Notes: generated from the letters alone by a model not told the origin. 64,000 nt of DNA from Cryobacterium lactosi (GCF_004403945.1 NZ_SOHM01000041.1:1-64000), one strand, 5' to 3'. Shown: positions 10,629 through 20,386, counted from the first letter of the stretch. Numbers and translations: made by a program.

Positions 10629-11510
10629 TCAGCTCAGGATGTCCTTGGTGACGAACCGCCCGTACGCCAGTGCCCCGAAGACCAGCAGATAGCCGCCCTG
10701 CAGCAGCGCGTTCGCGCCGAAGGAGCTGAGGTCGACGGGCTGGCGCAGCAGGTCGGCGAAGTCGAGCCAGTAGTGGCTGAAGAGCCACGGATGCAGCCAG
10801 TCCAGTTGCGGCAGCGAGTCGAGCACCTGCGCGACCACCGAGAGGACGATGGTGGCGGCCATTGCCCCGACGGGCACCACGGTGAGGGTGGAGAAGAACA
10901 GGCCGATGGCCGAGAGGCCGAGCAGCGACACGGTGACGTAGCCGGCGATGAGCAGGGCGCGCAGGAACGACTCGCCCAGGCTGATGGTGTCGCCGGAGAG
11001 CAGGGTGAGCGGGCCCACCGGGAACAGCGCCAGCCCGGCAAGAACCCCGGCGGTGACGACGGTGAGCGTGGCGGCCAGGCAGAAGACCGCAGCGCCGACG
11101 TACTTCACCACGAGCAACCGGACCCGGCCGGCCGGGGCCACGAGCAGGTAGCGCAGGGTCCCCAGCCCGGCCTCGCCGGCGATGGTGTCTCCCGCGACCA
11201 CACCGACGGTCAGGGGCAGGAACAGGGGGATCGACACGATGAGGCCGGTCACCGCGACGAACAGGCCGTTCTGGGTGACCTGGTCGAGGAACGGCGGGCC
11301 GCGGCCGGGGGTGGGCTCCTGCGAGGAGAGCCGCACGGCGACGGCGATCAGCACCGGCACCGCGGCGAGCGCCAGCAACAGCGCCCAGGTGCGGCGGCGG
11401 CGGAAGAGCACGGTCAGTTCGGAGACCAGCAGCGCCCAGGCGCCGCCGGACCGGGGTGTCCTGGCCTGTGCAGTCTGGGGCGCGACGGTCGCGGCAGGCT
11501 TATCGGACAA
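10629..11510 (-). CDS. ABC-2-type transporter permease
   Basis: A 293-residue integral membrane protein with about six hydrophobic segments: one near residues 35-55, then paired helices through to the C-terminus. This is the layout of ABC-2 permeases, which work as the membrane partner of an ABC ATPase, usually in export. Its start overlaps the ATPase stop by 11 bases through a TTG codon at 11510. Further upstream the frame is arginine/serine-rich antisense-like sequence, so I reject the longer start. With the ATPase and the LolA-like protein it forms a three-gene set whose substrate is unknown. Confidence 0.8.
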   Translation of the reverse strand: MSDKPAATVAPQTAQARTPRSGGAWALLVSELTVLFRRRRTWALLLALAAVPVLIAVAVRLSSQEPTPGRGPPFLDQVTQNGLFVAVTGLIVSIPLFLPLTVGVVAGDTIAGEAGLGTLRYLLVAPAGRVRLLVVKYVGAAVFCLAATLTVVTAGVLAGLALFPVGPLTLLSGDTISLGESFLRALLIAGYVTVSLLGLSAIGLFFSTLTVVPVGAMAATIVLSVVAQVLDSLPQLDWLHPWLFSHYWLDFADLLRQPVDLSSFGANALLQGGYLLVFGALAYGRFVTKDILS

Positions 11511-12567
11511 CGTCGAACCCCTCTCCGGTGAGCGCCACGAAGCGGTCCTCGAGGCTGGTCTCCTGCACCTCGAACCCGCGCACCCGCACCCCGCCGGCGA
11601 CGAGCGCGGCGACGAGGTCCTCCTCCTCGAGCTGCCCACCTGCGGACCAGCTGCCCGGGTCTGCGGGGGCAACTCGTCCGCTGCGGGGCAACTCGATGGG
11701 GGCGCTCACCCAGTGGTCGGCGGATCGGTCCGGGGATGCGGAGGCGCCCGGGAAACTCTCGGTGCCGCGATCGTTCGGCGCGGGCTCCAGCCCTGCCGCC
11801 AGGCCGGCGCCTGCCAGCACGCGGATGGCGGCCGCGGCATCCGGGGTGCGCACCCGCACCCGGGACTCACCGGCGCGCAGCTCGTCGAGGGTGCCCTGGG
11901 CCACCAGGCGTCCGGCGCTCATGATCGCAGCGTGCGTGCACATGTGCTCGACCTCGGCGAGCAGGTGGCTGGAGACGAAAACCGTCGTGCCCTCGTCGGC
12001 CAGCGACCGCACCAGGGCGCGTACCTCGCGGGTGCCCTGCGGGTCGAGTCCGTTGGTGGGTTCGTCGAGCACCAGCAGCCGGCGCGGCATCAGCAGGGCG
12101 TTCGCGATGCCCAGCCGTTGCTTCATGCCCAACGAGTACGCCGCCACCTTCTTGCCTGCCGCGTTGGACAGGCCGACCCGTTCGAGCGCCCGGTCCACCC
12201 GGGCCCGGCGGCTTCCCGTGGGGGCCGCACGGTCGGCGGAATCGAGGCGCCGCAGATTGGCCGCGCCGGAGAGGAACGGGTAGAACGCCGGGCCCTCCAC
12301 GAGGGCGCCCACCTGCGGCAGCACCCGGCCGAGCCTGGCCGGCATCGGCTCCCCGAGCACTCTCACCTCACCGCTGGTGGCGGCGGCGAGGCCGAGCATC
12401 ACCCGGATGCTGGTGGTCTTGCCCGAGCCGTTCGGACCGAGGAAACCGAACACCGAGCCCGTCGGCACGGCGAGGTCAATGGCGTCGACGGCGGCCTGCT
12501 GGCCGAAGCGTTTGGTGAGGGCCCGGGTCTCGATCGCCAGGTCGGCGACCCGGGCGGCGGCGCTCAC
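11500..12567 (-). CDS. ABC transporter ATP-binding protein
   Basis: Cytoplasmic ATPase subunit of 355 residues. Walker A is GPNGSGKT near residue 45, the signature region is YSLGMKQR, Walker B is LLVLDEPTNGLD, and the switch His lies in VSSHLL. It belongs to the CcmA/drug-export class. After the core there is an unusual acidic and proline-rich insertion of about 50 residues before the C-terminal tail. The GTG start overlaps the upstream gene's stop by 4 bases, and its own stop overlaps the permease start, so the three genes are probably one transcript. Confidence 0.9.
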   Translation of the reverse strand: MSAAARVADLAIETRALTKRFGQQAAVDAIDLAVPTGSVFGFLGPNGSGKTTSIRVMLGLAAATSGEVRVLGEPMPARLGRVLPQVGALVEGPAFYPFLSGAANLRRLDSADRAAPTGSRRARVDRALERVGLSNAAGKKVAAYSLGMKQRLGIANALLMPRRLLVLDEPTNGLDPQGTREVRALVRSLADEGTTVFVSSHLLAEVEHMCTHAAIMSAGRLVAQGTLDELRAGESRVRVRTPDAAAAIRVLAGAGLAAGLEPAPNDRGTESFPGASASPDRSADHWVSAPIELPRSGRVAPADPGSWSAGGQLEEEDLVAALVAGGVRVRGFEVQETSLEDRFVALTGEGFDVVR

Positions 12568-13631
12568 TCCTGGGTTGCGGCGGCCAGCAGCCGCTCAACG
12601 GGAACGGACCCGGCGAAGACCCGGCCGTCGTCGGTGATCAGCACCGACACGAGCGTGGTGCTCAGGGCCCGGCCGCCATCGACGGCGTCGGTGACCTGGG
12701 TGTACAGGGGTGAGGCGGTGAGTTCGGCCAGGGCCGCGGCATCCTCGCCGGCCGGCAGGGCCACGACGGCGTCCCAGCCGGTGCCGATCACGGTCACACC
12801 GCTCGGGTCGGCCTCGGAGTGGCCGACGCCATCCTTCGTGGGCAGCGTCTCTTCCGAGACGGTTGCGCCGGCCGGCGGGGTGAAGGCGAAGAGGTCGCCC
12901 GGTGGGGCCTCGAGGGTGAGCGCTGTGAAGGCCACGCTGATGGCCGGGTCGGTGGCGTCCTGCGCGGCGACCTGCACCCGGAGCGGCAGTCCGGTCTCGG
13001 AGTCCACCGCGATCGACACCGAGCCCACCAGGGTGTCGGAGCTGTCGGGGGTGAGCACGAGCTCGTAGGCGGTGCGGCCGGCGACCTGGGTGTTCTCGGC
13101 CAGGCTCACGTCGGTGCTCGGAGTCACCTCGTCGAGGAATGTCTGAGCCAGTTCGCTCGGCGTGTAGCTCGCGCCGTCCTTCTCTGCGCCGTCGGTCGGG
13201 GCGGCATCGGCGGGCAGGGTGGTGTGCACGGCGGTGTTGTCGGCGGAGTCGTAGAGCCATACGTCGGAGCCGTTCCGGATCAGGTTGCGCTCGGACATGG
13301 TGTCCTGCACCTGCACCCGGCTCTGGTCGGCGCCGTTCTGGTAGACCCGCACGGTGCGACTGCCGGTGAGCAGGTCGAGGGCGTCGGCGAACTCGGCGGT
13401 GGCGGCGTCCCCGGTGCTGGGGATCTCGGGCAGCCCAAGCTCCGAGGACTGCTCGATGGTGCCGGAGAAGGTGTCGACGGTGCTGCCTGCGGCCAGTTCG
13501 AGAACGTCCTGCGGGCTCTTGTCCGGCAGGTCGACGGCCGCGCCGGCCTGCAGGGGAACCGCGAGGACCCCGGCGACGATCACGGCGGGAACCGCCACGG
13601 CGGGCATCCACTTCAGCCAGGTTCGGGACAT
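12564..13631 (-). CDS. LolA-like secreted or membrane-anchored protein
   Basis: A 355-residue protein with an N-terminal hydrophobic signal/anchor (residues ~8-30, ending AGA) followed by an extracytoplasmic region. The body resembles the LolA/LppX beta-barrel half that binds lipid-like ligands: a repeated pattern of strands around VRVYQNGADQSRVQV, DVWLYDSADNTAVH and the late DPSGVTVIGTGWD. ATG at 13631 has GGAGG upstream. Gram-positive LolA-like proteins often sit with ABC transporters, as here. Family assignment rests on fold-level resemblance and order of motifs; ligand unknown. Confidence 0.7.
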   Translation of the reverse strand: MSRTWLKWMPAVAVPAVIVAGVLAVPLQAGAAVDLPDKSPQDVLELAAGSTVDTFSGTIEQSSELGLPEIPSTGDAATAEFADALDLLTGSRTVRVYQNGADQSRVQVQDTMSERNLIRNGSDVWLYDSADNTAVHTTLPADAAPTDGAEKDGASYTPSELAQTFLDEVTPSTDVSLAENTQVAGRTAYELVLTPDSSDTLVGSVSIAVDSETGLPLRVQVAAQDATDPAISVAFTALTLEAPPGDLFAFTPPAGATVSEETLPTKDGVGHSEADPSGVTVIGTGWDAVVALPAGEDAAALAELTASPLYTQVTDAVDGGRALSTTLVSVLITDDGRVFAGSVPVERLLAAATQE

Positions 13632-13685
13632 GACGTGCAACCTCCAGTGTGACCACATAGAACAACGCAATGCGTATGCCCGACA

Positions 13686-14546
13686 CTACGCTTCGATGCT
13701 GAAAGTTCCACTCGACTTTTCACCGGCGTCCAGGCGTGCCCACAGGAGTTCCGCCACGGCCCGGGCGGTCCGGGAGTGCCAGGTGGGCGTGGCATCGCCC
13801 TGCGCCCAGGCCAGGGACAGGCCGCACCAGGCGATGGTCCACTCGGCGAGTATCACCGGGTCGATGTCGGCCTGGCGGCTGATGGCGTGCAGCCGCGCAG
13901 CAAGGTTGTCGAGCGCGGCCGTCTCGGTGGGGTTGCAGAGGATGTTGGCAAAGTCGAAGCCGCGATGTCCGAGCAGGGCTTTCGGGTCGATGGCGGCCCA
14001 GCGATCGCCGAAGTCGAGCACATTGCCGTGATGGATGTCGCCGTGCAGCACAACGATCTCTGGGGCCGTCGTGCCGGACAGCAGGCGTTCGGCCAGTTCG
14101 GCCGTGCGTTGAAGGAGCGGATCGTCGGAGTTCGTTGCCAGCAGGTCGCGGAACCAGTCGCGGAGGGGAACAAGCTGCACATCGTCCCGGCTGGAGGGTG
14201 CCGGATGGTCGTGCAGTGCCAGGGTGGTGCGCACGAGGATGTCGGTAGCGGTCGCGTCCTGCCCGGAGGCGGCCAGCGCCGCCAGCTCTCGGGGGCCTGT
14301 GGCCCGCTCCATCAGTGTGGCGGCTTCATCACGCAGGAGAACGCGGGCGGCACCGCGGCCGCCCCACCACTGGAGCAGCGCCGCGCCGCGGACCTCCTCC
14401 TCGACCAGCGCGATCTTCAGCATCACCGGCAGCCCCTGACGCGTACCGGGCATCAGCTCACTCGACGGCGTCCTCCATCCCGGCCCGCTGGGTGTCACGC
14501 CCCACGCGGCCAGCCGTCGGCGCATCCGAATCGAGGGCTCCTCCAC
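13686..14546 (-). CDS. Aminoglycoside/hydroxyurea phosphotransferase family kinase
   Basis: A 286-residue kinase-like protein of the aminoglycoside 6-phosphotransferase (streptomycin kinase) group. The Brenner-type catalytic motif is HGDIHHGNVLDFG, followed by the metal-binding AIDPKALLGHRGFDFANIL, both typical of that family. In producers and resistant strains such enzymes phosphorylate streptomycin or hydroxyurea; in environmental bacteria many have unknown natural substrates. The GTG start at 14546 lies two bases after the LysR stop, so it is probably co-transcribed with the regulator. Resistance is not shown by the sequence alone. Confidence 0.8.
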   Translation of the reverse strand: MEEPSIRMRRRLAAWGVTPSGPGWRTPSSELMPGTRQGLPVMLKIALVEEEVRGAALLQWWGGRGAARVLLRDEAATLMERATGPRELAALAASGQDATATDILVRTTLALHDHPAPSSRDDVQLVPLRDWFRDLLATNSDDPLLQRTAELAERLLSGTTAPEIVVLHGDIHHGNVLDFGDRWAAIDPKALLGHRGFDFANILCNPTETAALDNLAARLHAISRQADIDPVILAEWTIAWCGLSLAWAQGDATPTWHSRTARAVAELLWARLDAGEKSSGTFSIEA

Positions 14547-14548
14547 GG

Positions 14549-15463
14549 TCAGCCCCGACCGCCGAGTGCGGGCGACATCGTCACCATTTGCGCGCGCAGC
14601 GCTTCCACCACGGCCGCGATCACCGGCTGGCGTTGCGCCTCGGGCCGGAGCACCAGCCAATACGGCAGTTCCTCGGCGAACTCCGCCGGCAGCACCCGCA
14701 CCAGGTCGTCGTGCCTGTCGGCCATGAAGCAGGGCAGCAGCCCGATGCCGCCGCCCACCCGGGTTGCCTCGATCTGCACGAACACATTCGTCGAACTCAG
14801 CGAGCCCCGCATGCTGGGCACTCGCCGGCGGGGCGCATCCAGATCGTCCACCTGCAACATCGAGTCGACGAAGTAGACCAGCGGATGCTCCACCAGCTCG
14901 GCCACGCCGGCCGGCGTGCCGTTCCGGGCCAGGTAGTCCCTCGACGCGTACATGCCCAGGGTGTAACGGCCGAGTTCGAACGCCTCGGCCCGGTGCGCCG
15001 TCGGCCGGCCGACCACAACCTCGATGTCCAGGCCCGAGCGGTGCTGAAGCGCCTGCCGGGTCACCGTGACGATTTCCACCCGGAGCAGCGGATGCGTCTG
15101 CTGCAACTCGGCCACCGCCGGGGCCGCGATGAAGGCGCTGAAGCCATCCGTCGCGCTCAGCCGCACCACCCCGGAGAGCTCCCGGCCGTCCGTCTGCCCG
15201 CCCAACAGGTCCAGGGCCGCTTCCACGTTCTCGGCCGCGCGCACCGCGCGGGTGCCGAGGTCGGTGAGCTCCCAGCCGCCCGCCGTGCGCGAGAGCACCC
15301 GGCCGGCCAGCGCCGTCTCCAGGGCCGCGATGCGCCGGGAGATTGTGGTGTGGTTGAGGCCGAGGGATTCGGCGGCGGTGGTGAAGCGGCCGGTCCTCGC
15401 GACGGCAAGCAGCACCAGCAGGTCGTCGGGATTGGCCGGGGTGGTGACACGAGAGTCGGTCAT
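14549..15463 (-). CDS. LysR-family transcriptional regulator
   Basis: A 304-residue regulator with an N-terminal winged helix-turn-helix (LLVLLAVARTGRFTTAAESLGLNHTTISRRI, given here only as a region at residues ~17-47) and a C-terminal substrate-binding domain that would sense a small metabolite. It is transcribed away from the ketone-body operon across a 150-bp gap, the classic arrangement for a LysR activator controlling its divergent neighbour. The ATG at 15463 has a weak ribosome site; a longer frame to 15502 exists. Its inducer may be 3-hydroxybutyrate or acetoacetate, by context only. Confidence 0.85.
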   Translation of the reverse strand: MTDSRVTTPANPDDLLVLLAVARTGRFTTAAESLGLNHTTISRRIAALETALAGRVLSRTAGGWELTDLGTRAVRAAENVEAALDLLGGQTDGRELSGVVRLSATDGFSAFIAAPAVAELQQTHPLLRVEIVTVTRQALQHRSGLDIEVVVGRPTAHRAEAFELGRYTLGMYASRDYLARNGTPAGVAELVEHPLVYFVDSMLQVDDLDAPRRRVPSMRGSLSSTNVFVQIEATRVGGGIGLLPCFMADRHDDLVRVLPAEFAEELPYWLVLRPEAQRQPVIAAVVEALRAQMVTMSPALGGRG

Positions 15464-15466
15464 ATC

Positions 15467-15478
15467 TGCAATTATGCA
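15467..15478. promoter_or_regulatory. Candidate LysR-type dyad TGCAATTATGCA
   Basis: TGCA, four AT bases, TGCA, in the gap between the LysR gene and the transporter gene and just upstream of the LysR start. AT-rich dyads in this position are typical LysR recognition or activation sites. The spacing does not match the T-N11-A consensus exactly, so confidence is low. Confidence 0.35.
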
Positions 15479-15613
15479 CATCCGGAGTGTTGAAGTGGTC
15501 ATTGCCGCAGCCGAACGGAGACGGAATACTCAGGGGAGCCGTCGCCGCCCCTGCGTGCGCCTGTCGAGTCCTTCCCCCATCCAGTGTCAATGCCGATACT
15601 CAAGGAGATCCCC

Positions 15614-17002
15614 ATGAGCGCGAACTCGCGTGTCACCGCCGCCACGAGCGGCCCACCCTCCACCAGCGAAACCTCCGGCCTGAAGAAGGTCGTCGCCGCC
15701 TCCATGGTCGGCACCGTCGTCGAGTGGTACGAATTCTTCCTCTACGCCACGGCGGCGAGCCTGGTCTTCGCCACGGTCTTCTTCCCCAACGCGGGCAGCC
15801 AGCTCGACGGCATCATCGCCGCGTTCCTCACCTATGCGGTGGGCTTCATCGCCCGGCCGCTCGGCGGCATCGTCTTCGGCCAGATCGGCGACCGGCTCGG
15901 TCGCAAGCACACCCTGCAGCTCACCATCGTGCTGGTCGGTGTCGCGACCTTCCTGATGGGCTGCCTGCCCGGCTTCGACACCATCGGCTACTGGGCGCCC
16001 GCCCTGCTGGTGGCCCTGCGATTCATCCAGGGCTTCGCGGTCGGCGGGGAGTGGGGCGGCGCCGTGCTGCTCGTGGCCGAGCACAGCCCGAACCAGTCCC
16101 GCGGGTTCTGGTCCAGCTGGCCGCAGTCCGCCGTACCGGTGGGCAACCTGCTCGCCACGCTGGTGTTGCTGACCATGTCCTGGACCCTGCCCGCCGACCA
16201 GTTCCTCAGCTGGGGATGGCGCGTGGCGTTCTGGCTCTCCGCGATCATCGTCGTGGTCGGGTACTACATCCGCACCCACGTGAGCGAGGCGCCGATCTTC
16301 CTCGAGGCCCGCGCCCAGGTGGAGGCCGACAAGGCCGCCAACTACGGTGTGCTCGAGGTGGTGCGCAAGTACCCGAAGGGCATCCTGGGCGCCATGGGCC
16401 TGCGCTTCGCCGAGAACATCCTCTACTACATCATCGTGAGCTTCTCGATCGTCTACCTGGTCACGGTGTGGGAGTACAACACCAGCAGCCTGCTGCTGGC
16501 CCTGCTGATCGCCCACGTCGTGCACTTCCTGGTGATCCCGCAGGTCGGCCGGCTCTCCGACCGCGTCGGCCGCAAGCCCGTCTACTTCGCCGGCGCCGTC
16601 CTCGGCGCCACGTGGGCGTTCTTCGCCTTCCCGATGTTCGACACCCAGAACCCGGCGCTGATCGTGCTGGCCATCACCATCGGCCTGTGCTTCCACGCCC
16701 TGATGTACGCGGGCCAGCCCGCGATCATGGCCGAGATGTTCCCCACCCGGATGCGCTACTCCGGCGTCTCGCTCGGCTACCAGGTCACCTCGATCCTTGC
16801 CGGCTCGATGGCACCGATCATCGCCACGGCCCTGCTCAAGGAATACGACTCCTGGCTGCCGGTGGCCCTCTACGTGGCCGCGGCGTGCGCCGTCACACTG
16901 GTGGCAGTCGTGACCCTCAAGGAGACCCGCGGCATCTCCCTGCGCGAGGTCGACAAGGTGGATGCCGAGAAGCACGGTCTGACCCCCGTCGGCAGCCTCT
17001 GA
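15614..17002 (+). CDS. MHS-family metabolite:proton symporter
   Basis: A 462-residue major-facilitator transporter with 12 predicted membrane segments. The metabolite:H+ symporter family is marked by VGTVVEWYEFFLYATAASL in helix 1, the loop GDRLGRKHTL after helix 2, and GEWGGAVLLVAEH. The family imports organic acids such as shikimate, proline, dicarboxylates or ketoadipate. Leading an operon of 3-hydroxybutyrate oxidation genes, it most likely takes up 3-hydroxybutyrate or acetoacetate. ATG at 15614 follows AAGGAG; its stop overlaps the next start (TGATG). Confidence 0.88.
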   Translation: MSANSRVTAATSGPPSTSETSGLKKVVAASMVGTVVEWYEFFLYATAASLVFATVFFPNAGSQLDGIIAAFLTYAVGFIARPLGGIVFGQIGDRLGRKHTLQLTIVLVGVATFLMGCLPGFDTIGYWAPALLVALRFIQGFAVGGEWGGAVLLVAEHSPNQSRGFWSSWPQSAVPVGNLLATLVLLTMSWTLPADQFLSWGWRVAFWLSAIIVVVGYYIRTHVSEAPIFLEARAQVEADKAANYGVLEVVRKYPKGILGAMGLRFAENILYYIIVSFSIVYLVTVWEYNTSSLLLALLIAHVVHFLVIPQVGRLSDRVGRKPVYFAGAVLGATWAFFAFPMFDTQNPALIVLAITIGLCFHALMYAGQPAIMAEMFPTRMRYSGVSLGYQVTSILAGSMAPIIATALLKEYDSWLPVALYVAAACAVTLVAVVTLKETRGISLREVDKVDAEKHGLTPVGSL

Positions 17003-17748
17003 TGGTCAGCGACCTCTCCGGCCAGAGCGCCCTCATCACCGGCGGCGCCGGCGGCATCGGGGCCGCCTGCGCGGCGGCCCTGGCCGCCCAGGGCGCGCAT
17101 GTGATCGTCGCCGACCGGGATGCCGAGGCCGCCGAGCGGGTGGCCGGCCAGGTCCGCGGCGAGGCCTGGGCCGTCGACCTGCTCGACACCGCGGCGCTCG
17201 AAACGCTGACATTATCCGCCGACATCCTGGTCAACAACGCCGGCTACCAGACCATCAACCCCATCGAGGCGTTCGACCCGGCGGAGTTCCGCCGGATGCA
17301 GACGCTCATGGTCGAGGTGCCGTTCCTGCTCATCCGCGCCGCCCTTCCGCACATGTACAAGAACGGGCACGGCCGCATCATCAACGTCTCTTCGGTGCAC
17401 GGCCTGCGCGCCTCCGCGTTCAAGTCCGCATATGTCACCGCCAAGCACGGCCTCGAGGGTCTGTCCAAGGTGACCGCGCTCGAGGGCGGCGACCACGGGG
17501 TCACGAGCAATTGTGTCAACCCGGGCTATGTGCGCACGCCCCTGCTCGAGAGCCAGATCTCGGCGCAGGCCGCGGCGCACGGCATCCCCGCCGATGAGGT
17601 GATGCACGAGGTGATCCTGGCCAAGAACGCGATCAAACGCCTCGTCGAACCTGCCGAGGTCGCCGCCCTGGTGGCATTCCTCGCTTCCCGTGAGGCGGCC
17701 ATGGTCACCGGCTCGTCGTATCTGATGGACGGCGGCTGGACCGCCTGA
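17002..17748 (+). CDS. 3-hydroxybutyrate dehydrogenase (SDR family)
   Basis: Oxidises (R)-3-hydroxybutyrate to acetoacetate with NAD+. The 248-residue short-chain dehydrogenase has the cofactor loop TGGAGGIG near residue 13, NNAGYQ (residues ~77-82), the catalytic Ser in NVSSVHG, and the YVTAKHG Tyr/Lys pair. The sequence after it (NCVNPGYVRTPLLE...Q, followed by a helical lid) matches D-3-hydroxybutyrate dehydrogenases. It overlaps the transporter stop by 1 base and is followed by CoA-transferase genes, which fits that substrate. Confidence 0.88.
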   Translation: MVSDLSGQSALITGGAGGIGAACAAALAAQGAHVIVADRDAEAAERVAGQVRGEAWAVDLLDTAALETLTLSADILVNNAGYQTINPIEAFDPAEFRRMQTLMVEVPFLLIRAALPHMYKNGHGRIINVSSVHGLRASAFKSAYVTAKHGLEGLSKVTALEGGDHGVTSNCVNPGYVRTPLLESQISAQAAAHGIPADEVMHEVILAKNAIKRLVEPAEVAALVAFLASREAAMVTGSSYLMDGGWTA

Positions 17749-17793
17749 GCGATCCCGCCCATCCTGACCCACCGTGAACCAGAGGAGACTCCG

Positions 17794-18534
17794 ATGACAA
17801 CACTGCACCTCAGCGCCGCCGAGGCCCTGGCCGGCACCCTCACCGACGGCTGCGTGCTCGCGGTCGGCGGCTTCGGCCTCAGCGGCATCCCCGCCGACCT
17901 CATCGAGGCCGTGCGCGACTCCGGCGTGAGAGGCCTCACCGTGGTCTCGAACAACATGGGCGTCGACGGCCTGGGCCTCGGCCTCCTGCTCGAGGCCGGT
18001 CAGGTGCGCAAGGTCATCGCCTCCTACGTGGGCGAGAACAGGCTCTTCGCCGAGCAGTTCCTCGACGGCCGCCTCGAGGTGGAGTTCAGCCCGCAGGGCA
18101 CCCTAGCCGAGCGGCTGCGGGCCGGCGGTTCAGGCATTCCCGCGTTCTACACCAAGACCGGGGTGGGCACCCAGGTGGCCGACGGCAAACCGCACGCCGA
18201 CTTCGACGGTCAGCGCTACGTGCAGGAACGCGCGATCATCGCCGATGTGTCCCTGGTACGAGCGCACACCGCCGACACCGCCGGCAACCTCACCTACCGT
18301 CACACCGCCCGCAACTTCAACCCGGTGGTCGCCACGGCCGGCCGCCTCACCATCGCCGAGGCCGAGCACATCGTGGTGGCCGGCGAACTCGACCCCAACC
18401 GGGTGATCACCCCCGGTGTCTATGTGCAGCGCCTCGTGCCGGCCACGACCCGCGAGAAGCCGATCGAGCAGCGCACCGTGCGCCAGCGCGACACCGTCGA
18501 CACCACTTTCAGCACCGAAGGAGCACTGCGATGA
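17794..18534 (+). CDS. scoA: 3-oxoacid CoA-transferase subunit A
   Basis: Alpha subunit (246 residues) of succinyl-CoA:3-oxoacid CoA-transferase, which activates acetoacetate to acetoacetyl-CoA. Family features are the glycine-rich [14 protein letters not shown] near residue 28, the [13 protein letters not shown] block, and [15 protein letters not shown]. An ATG at 17794 follows AGAGGAG. It sits 45 bases after the dehydrogenase and overlaps subunit B by 4 bases, as expected for a heterodimer made in equal amounts. Confidence 0.93.
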   Translation: MTTLHLSAAEALAGTLTDGCVLAVGGFGLSGIPADLIEAVRDSGVRGLTVVSNNMGVDGLGLGLLLEAGQVRKVIASYVGENRLFAEQFLDGRLEVEFSPQGTLAERLRAGGSGIPAFYTKTGVGTQVADGKPHADFDGQRYVQERAIIADVSLVRAHTADTAGNLTYRHTARNFNPVVATAGRLTIAEAEHIVVAGELDPNRVITPGVYVQRLVPATTREKPIEQRTVRQRDTVDTTFSTEGALR

Positions 18535-19184
18535 GCTGGACCCGCGACGAGATGGCCGCGATCGCGGCCGCCGAACTGGAGGACGGCGACTACGTCAACC
18601 TCGGCATCGGCATCCCCACCCTGGTGGCCAACAACCTGCCCACCGGCGTGCAGGTCACCCTGCAGAGTGAGAACGGGCTGCTGGGCATGGGCCCGTTCCC
18701 CTTCGACGGCGAGGAAGACGCCGACCTGATCAACGCCGGCAAGCAGACCGTCACGATCCTGCCGGGCGGGTCGGTGTTCGACTCGGCCACCTCGTTCGGC
18801 ATGATCCGCGGCGGCCACGTCAAGGTGGCCATCCTCGGCGCCATGCAGGTCTCCGGCGCCGGCGACCTGGCCAACTGGACCATCCCGGGCAAGATGGTCA
18901 AGGGCATGGGCGGCGCGATGGACCTCGTCGCCGGCACCCCCCGCGTGGTGGTGCTCACCGAACACGTCGCCCGCGACGGCTCCGCCAAGATCGTCACCGA
19001 GTGCACCCTGCCGCTCACCGGGGTGGCCGTGGTCGACCGCATCATCTCCGACCTCGCCGTCTTCGACATCACGGATGCCGGCCTCCAGCTGGTCCGTCTC
19101 GCCCCCGGCGTCACCGTCGAGCAGCTGCGCGACTGCACTGAGGCCGCCTTCACGGTGGATGCCGCGGCGGAGGCGATCGCATGA
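18531..19184 (+). CDS. scoB: 3-oxoacid CoA-transferase subunit B
   Basis: Beta subunit (217 residues) of the CoA-transferase. It contributes the catalytic glutamate that forms the covalent CoA-thioester intermediate, seen here in [10 protein letters not shown] near residue 47. Other conserved segments are [16 protein letters not shown] at the N-terminus and [15 protein letters not shown] in the middle. Its start overlaps subunit A and its end overlaps the thiolase start by 4 bases. Together with the dehydrogenase and thiolase it makes a full ketone-body oxidation route. Confidence 0.93.
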   Translation: MSWTRDEMAAIAAAELEDGDYVNLGIGIPTLVANNLPTGVQVTLQSENGLLGMGPFPFDGEEDADLINAGKQTVTILPGGSVFDSATSFGMIRGGHVKVAILGAMQVSGAGDLANWTIPGKMVKGMGGAMDLVAGTPRVVVLTEHVARDGSAKIVTECTLPLTGVAVVDRIISDLAVFDITDAGLQLVRLAPGVTVEQLRDCTEAAFTVDAAAEAIA

Positions 19185-20374
19185 GCCTCGCCACGCAGTT
19201 CGGCACCGACGTGCTGCTCACCGGCTGGGGGCACAGCCGGTTCGGCAAGCTCACCGATGACACCCTCGAGTCCCTCATCGTGCAGGTCACCCGGGAGGCC
19301 ATCGCCGGCGCCGGCATCGACGCCGCCGAGATCGACGAGGTCTACCTGGGCCAGTTCAACTCCGCCCTGGTTCCGTTGGCGTTCCCGTCCTCGCTGGTGT
19401 TGCAGGCCGACCCGGTGCTGGCGAACGTGCCGGCCACCCGGGTCGAGAACGCCTGCGCGTCAGGCTCGGCCGCCCTCCAGCAGGGCGTGAAGTCACTGCT
19501 GGCCGGCACGGCCAAGACCGTCCTGGTGATCGGTGCCGAGAAGATGACCCATGCCTCGGCCGACCAGGTCGGCTCGGCGCTGCTCGGCGCGGACTACGAC
19601 CTGGCCGGCACACCATCCAGCACCGGGTTCGCTGGCCTGTTCGCCGTCGTGGCCGACGCCTACGCCGAGCGGTACGGCGCGATCGGCGACGTTCTCGGCT
19701 CGATCGCGGCGAAGAACCACCGCAACGGCGTGGCCAACCCGTACGCACAGCTGCGCAAGGACCTCGGCGAGGAGTTCTGCCGCACCGTGTCGGAGAAGAA
19801 CCCGATCGTGGCCGGGCAGCTGCGCCGCACCGACTGCTCGCCGGTCTCCGACGGCGCCGCAGCGGTGATCCTCAGCACGGATGCCCGCCGCGGCTCCGGC
19901 GCGGCCACCGACCCGGTGCGCCTGGCCGGCTTCGGCCAGGCCAACGACTTCCTGCCGGCCGCGCGCCGCGATCCCACGGCGTTCGCGGCCACCCGGGTCT
20001 CGTTCGAGCGGGCGCTCTCGATGGCCGGGGTAGGCCTTGACGACATCGACTTCGCCGAGCTGCACGACTGCTTCACCATCGCCGAGCTCGTGCTCTACGA
20101 GGCCATGGGCCTCACCATGCCAGGTCAGGGCCGCCGGGCCATCGACGAGGGCTGGGTGCGGCCGGACGGACGCCTGCCGGTGAACCTGTCCGGCGGCCTC
20201 AAGGCCAAGGGGCACCCGGTGGGCGCCACCGGGGTGTCGCAGCACGTCGTCTCGGCCATGCAGCTCACCGGCACCGCCGGCGACATGCAATTGCCCGCCG
20301 CCCGCCGCGCCCTGGTGCAGAACATGGGAGGCGTCGGCGTGGCCAACTACGTGAGCATCCTCGAGGCCGTCTAG
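19181..20374 (+). CDS. Thiolase, SCPx/HDCF class (acetoacetyl-CoA cleavage inferred)
   Basis: A 397-residue thiolase. The nucleophilic Cys is in [10 protein letters not shown] and the His base in [15 protein letters not shown]. The second catalytic Cys lies in HDCF ([10 protein letters not shown]), the arrangement of SCP-2/SCPx-type thiolases; the CxG near the C-terminus of ordinary acetyl-CoA acetyltransferases is replaced by MGGVG. By position it should cleave acetoacetyl-CoA with CoA to two acetyl-CoA, finishing 3-hydroxybutyrate oxidation. The class more often handles branched or steroid-type 3-ketoacyl-CoA, so substrate choice is an inference. Confidence 0.88.
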   Translation: MSLATQFGTDVLLTGWGHSRFGKLTDDTLESLIVQVTREAIAGAGIDAAEIDEVYLGQFNSALVPLAFPSSLVLQADPVLANVPATRVENACASGSAALQQGVKSLLAGTAKTVLVIGAEKMTHASADQVGSALLGADYDLAGTPSSTGFAGLFAVVADAYAERYGAIGDVLGSIAAKNHRNGVANPYAQLRKDLGEEFCRTVSEKNPIVAGQLRRTDCSPVSDGAAAVILSTDARRGSGAATDPVRLAGFGQANDFLPAARRDPTAFAATRVSFERALSMAGVGLDDIDFAELHDCFTIAELVLYEAMGLTMPGQGRRAIDEGWVRPDGRLPVNLSGGLKAKGHPVGATGVSQHVVSAMQLTGTAGDMQLPAARRALVQNMGGVGVANYVSILEAV

Positions 20375-20386
20375 CCGCCCTCTCAT

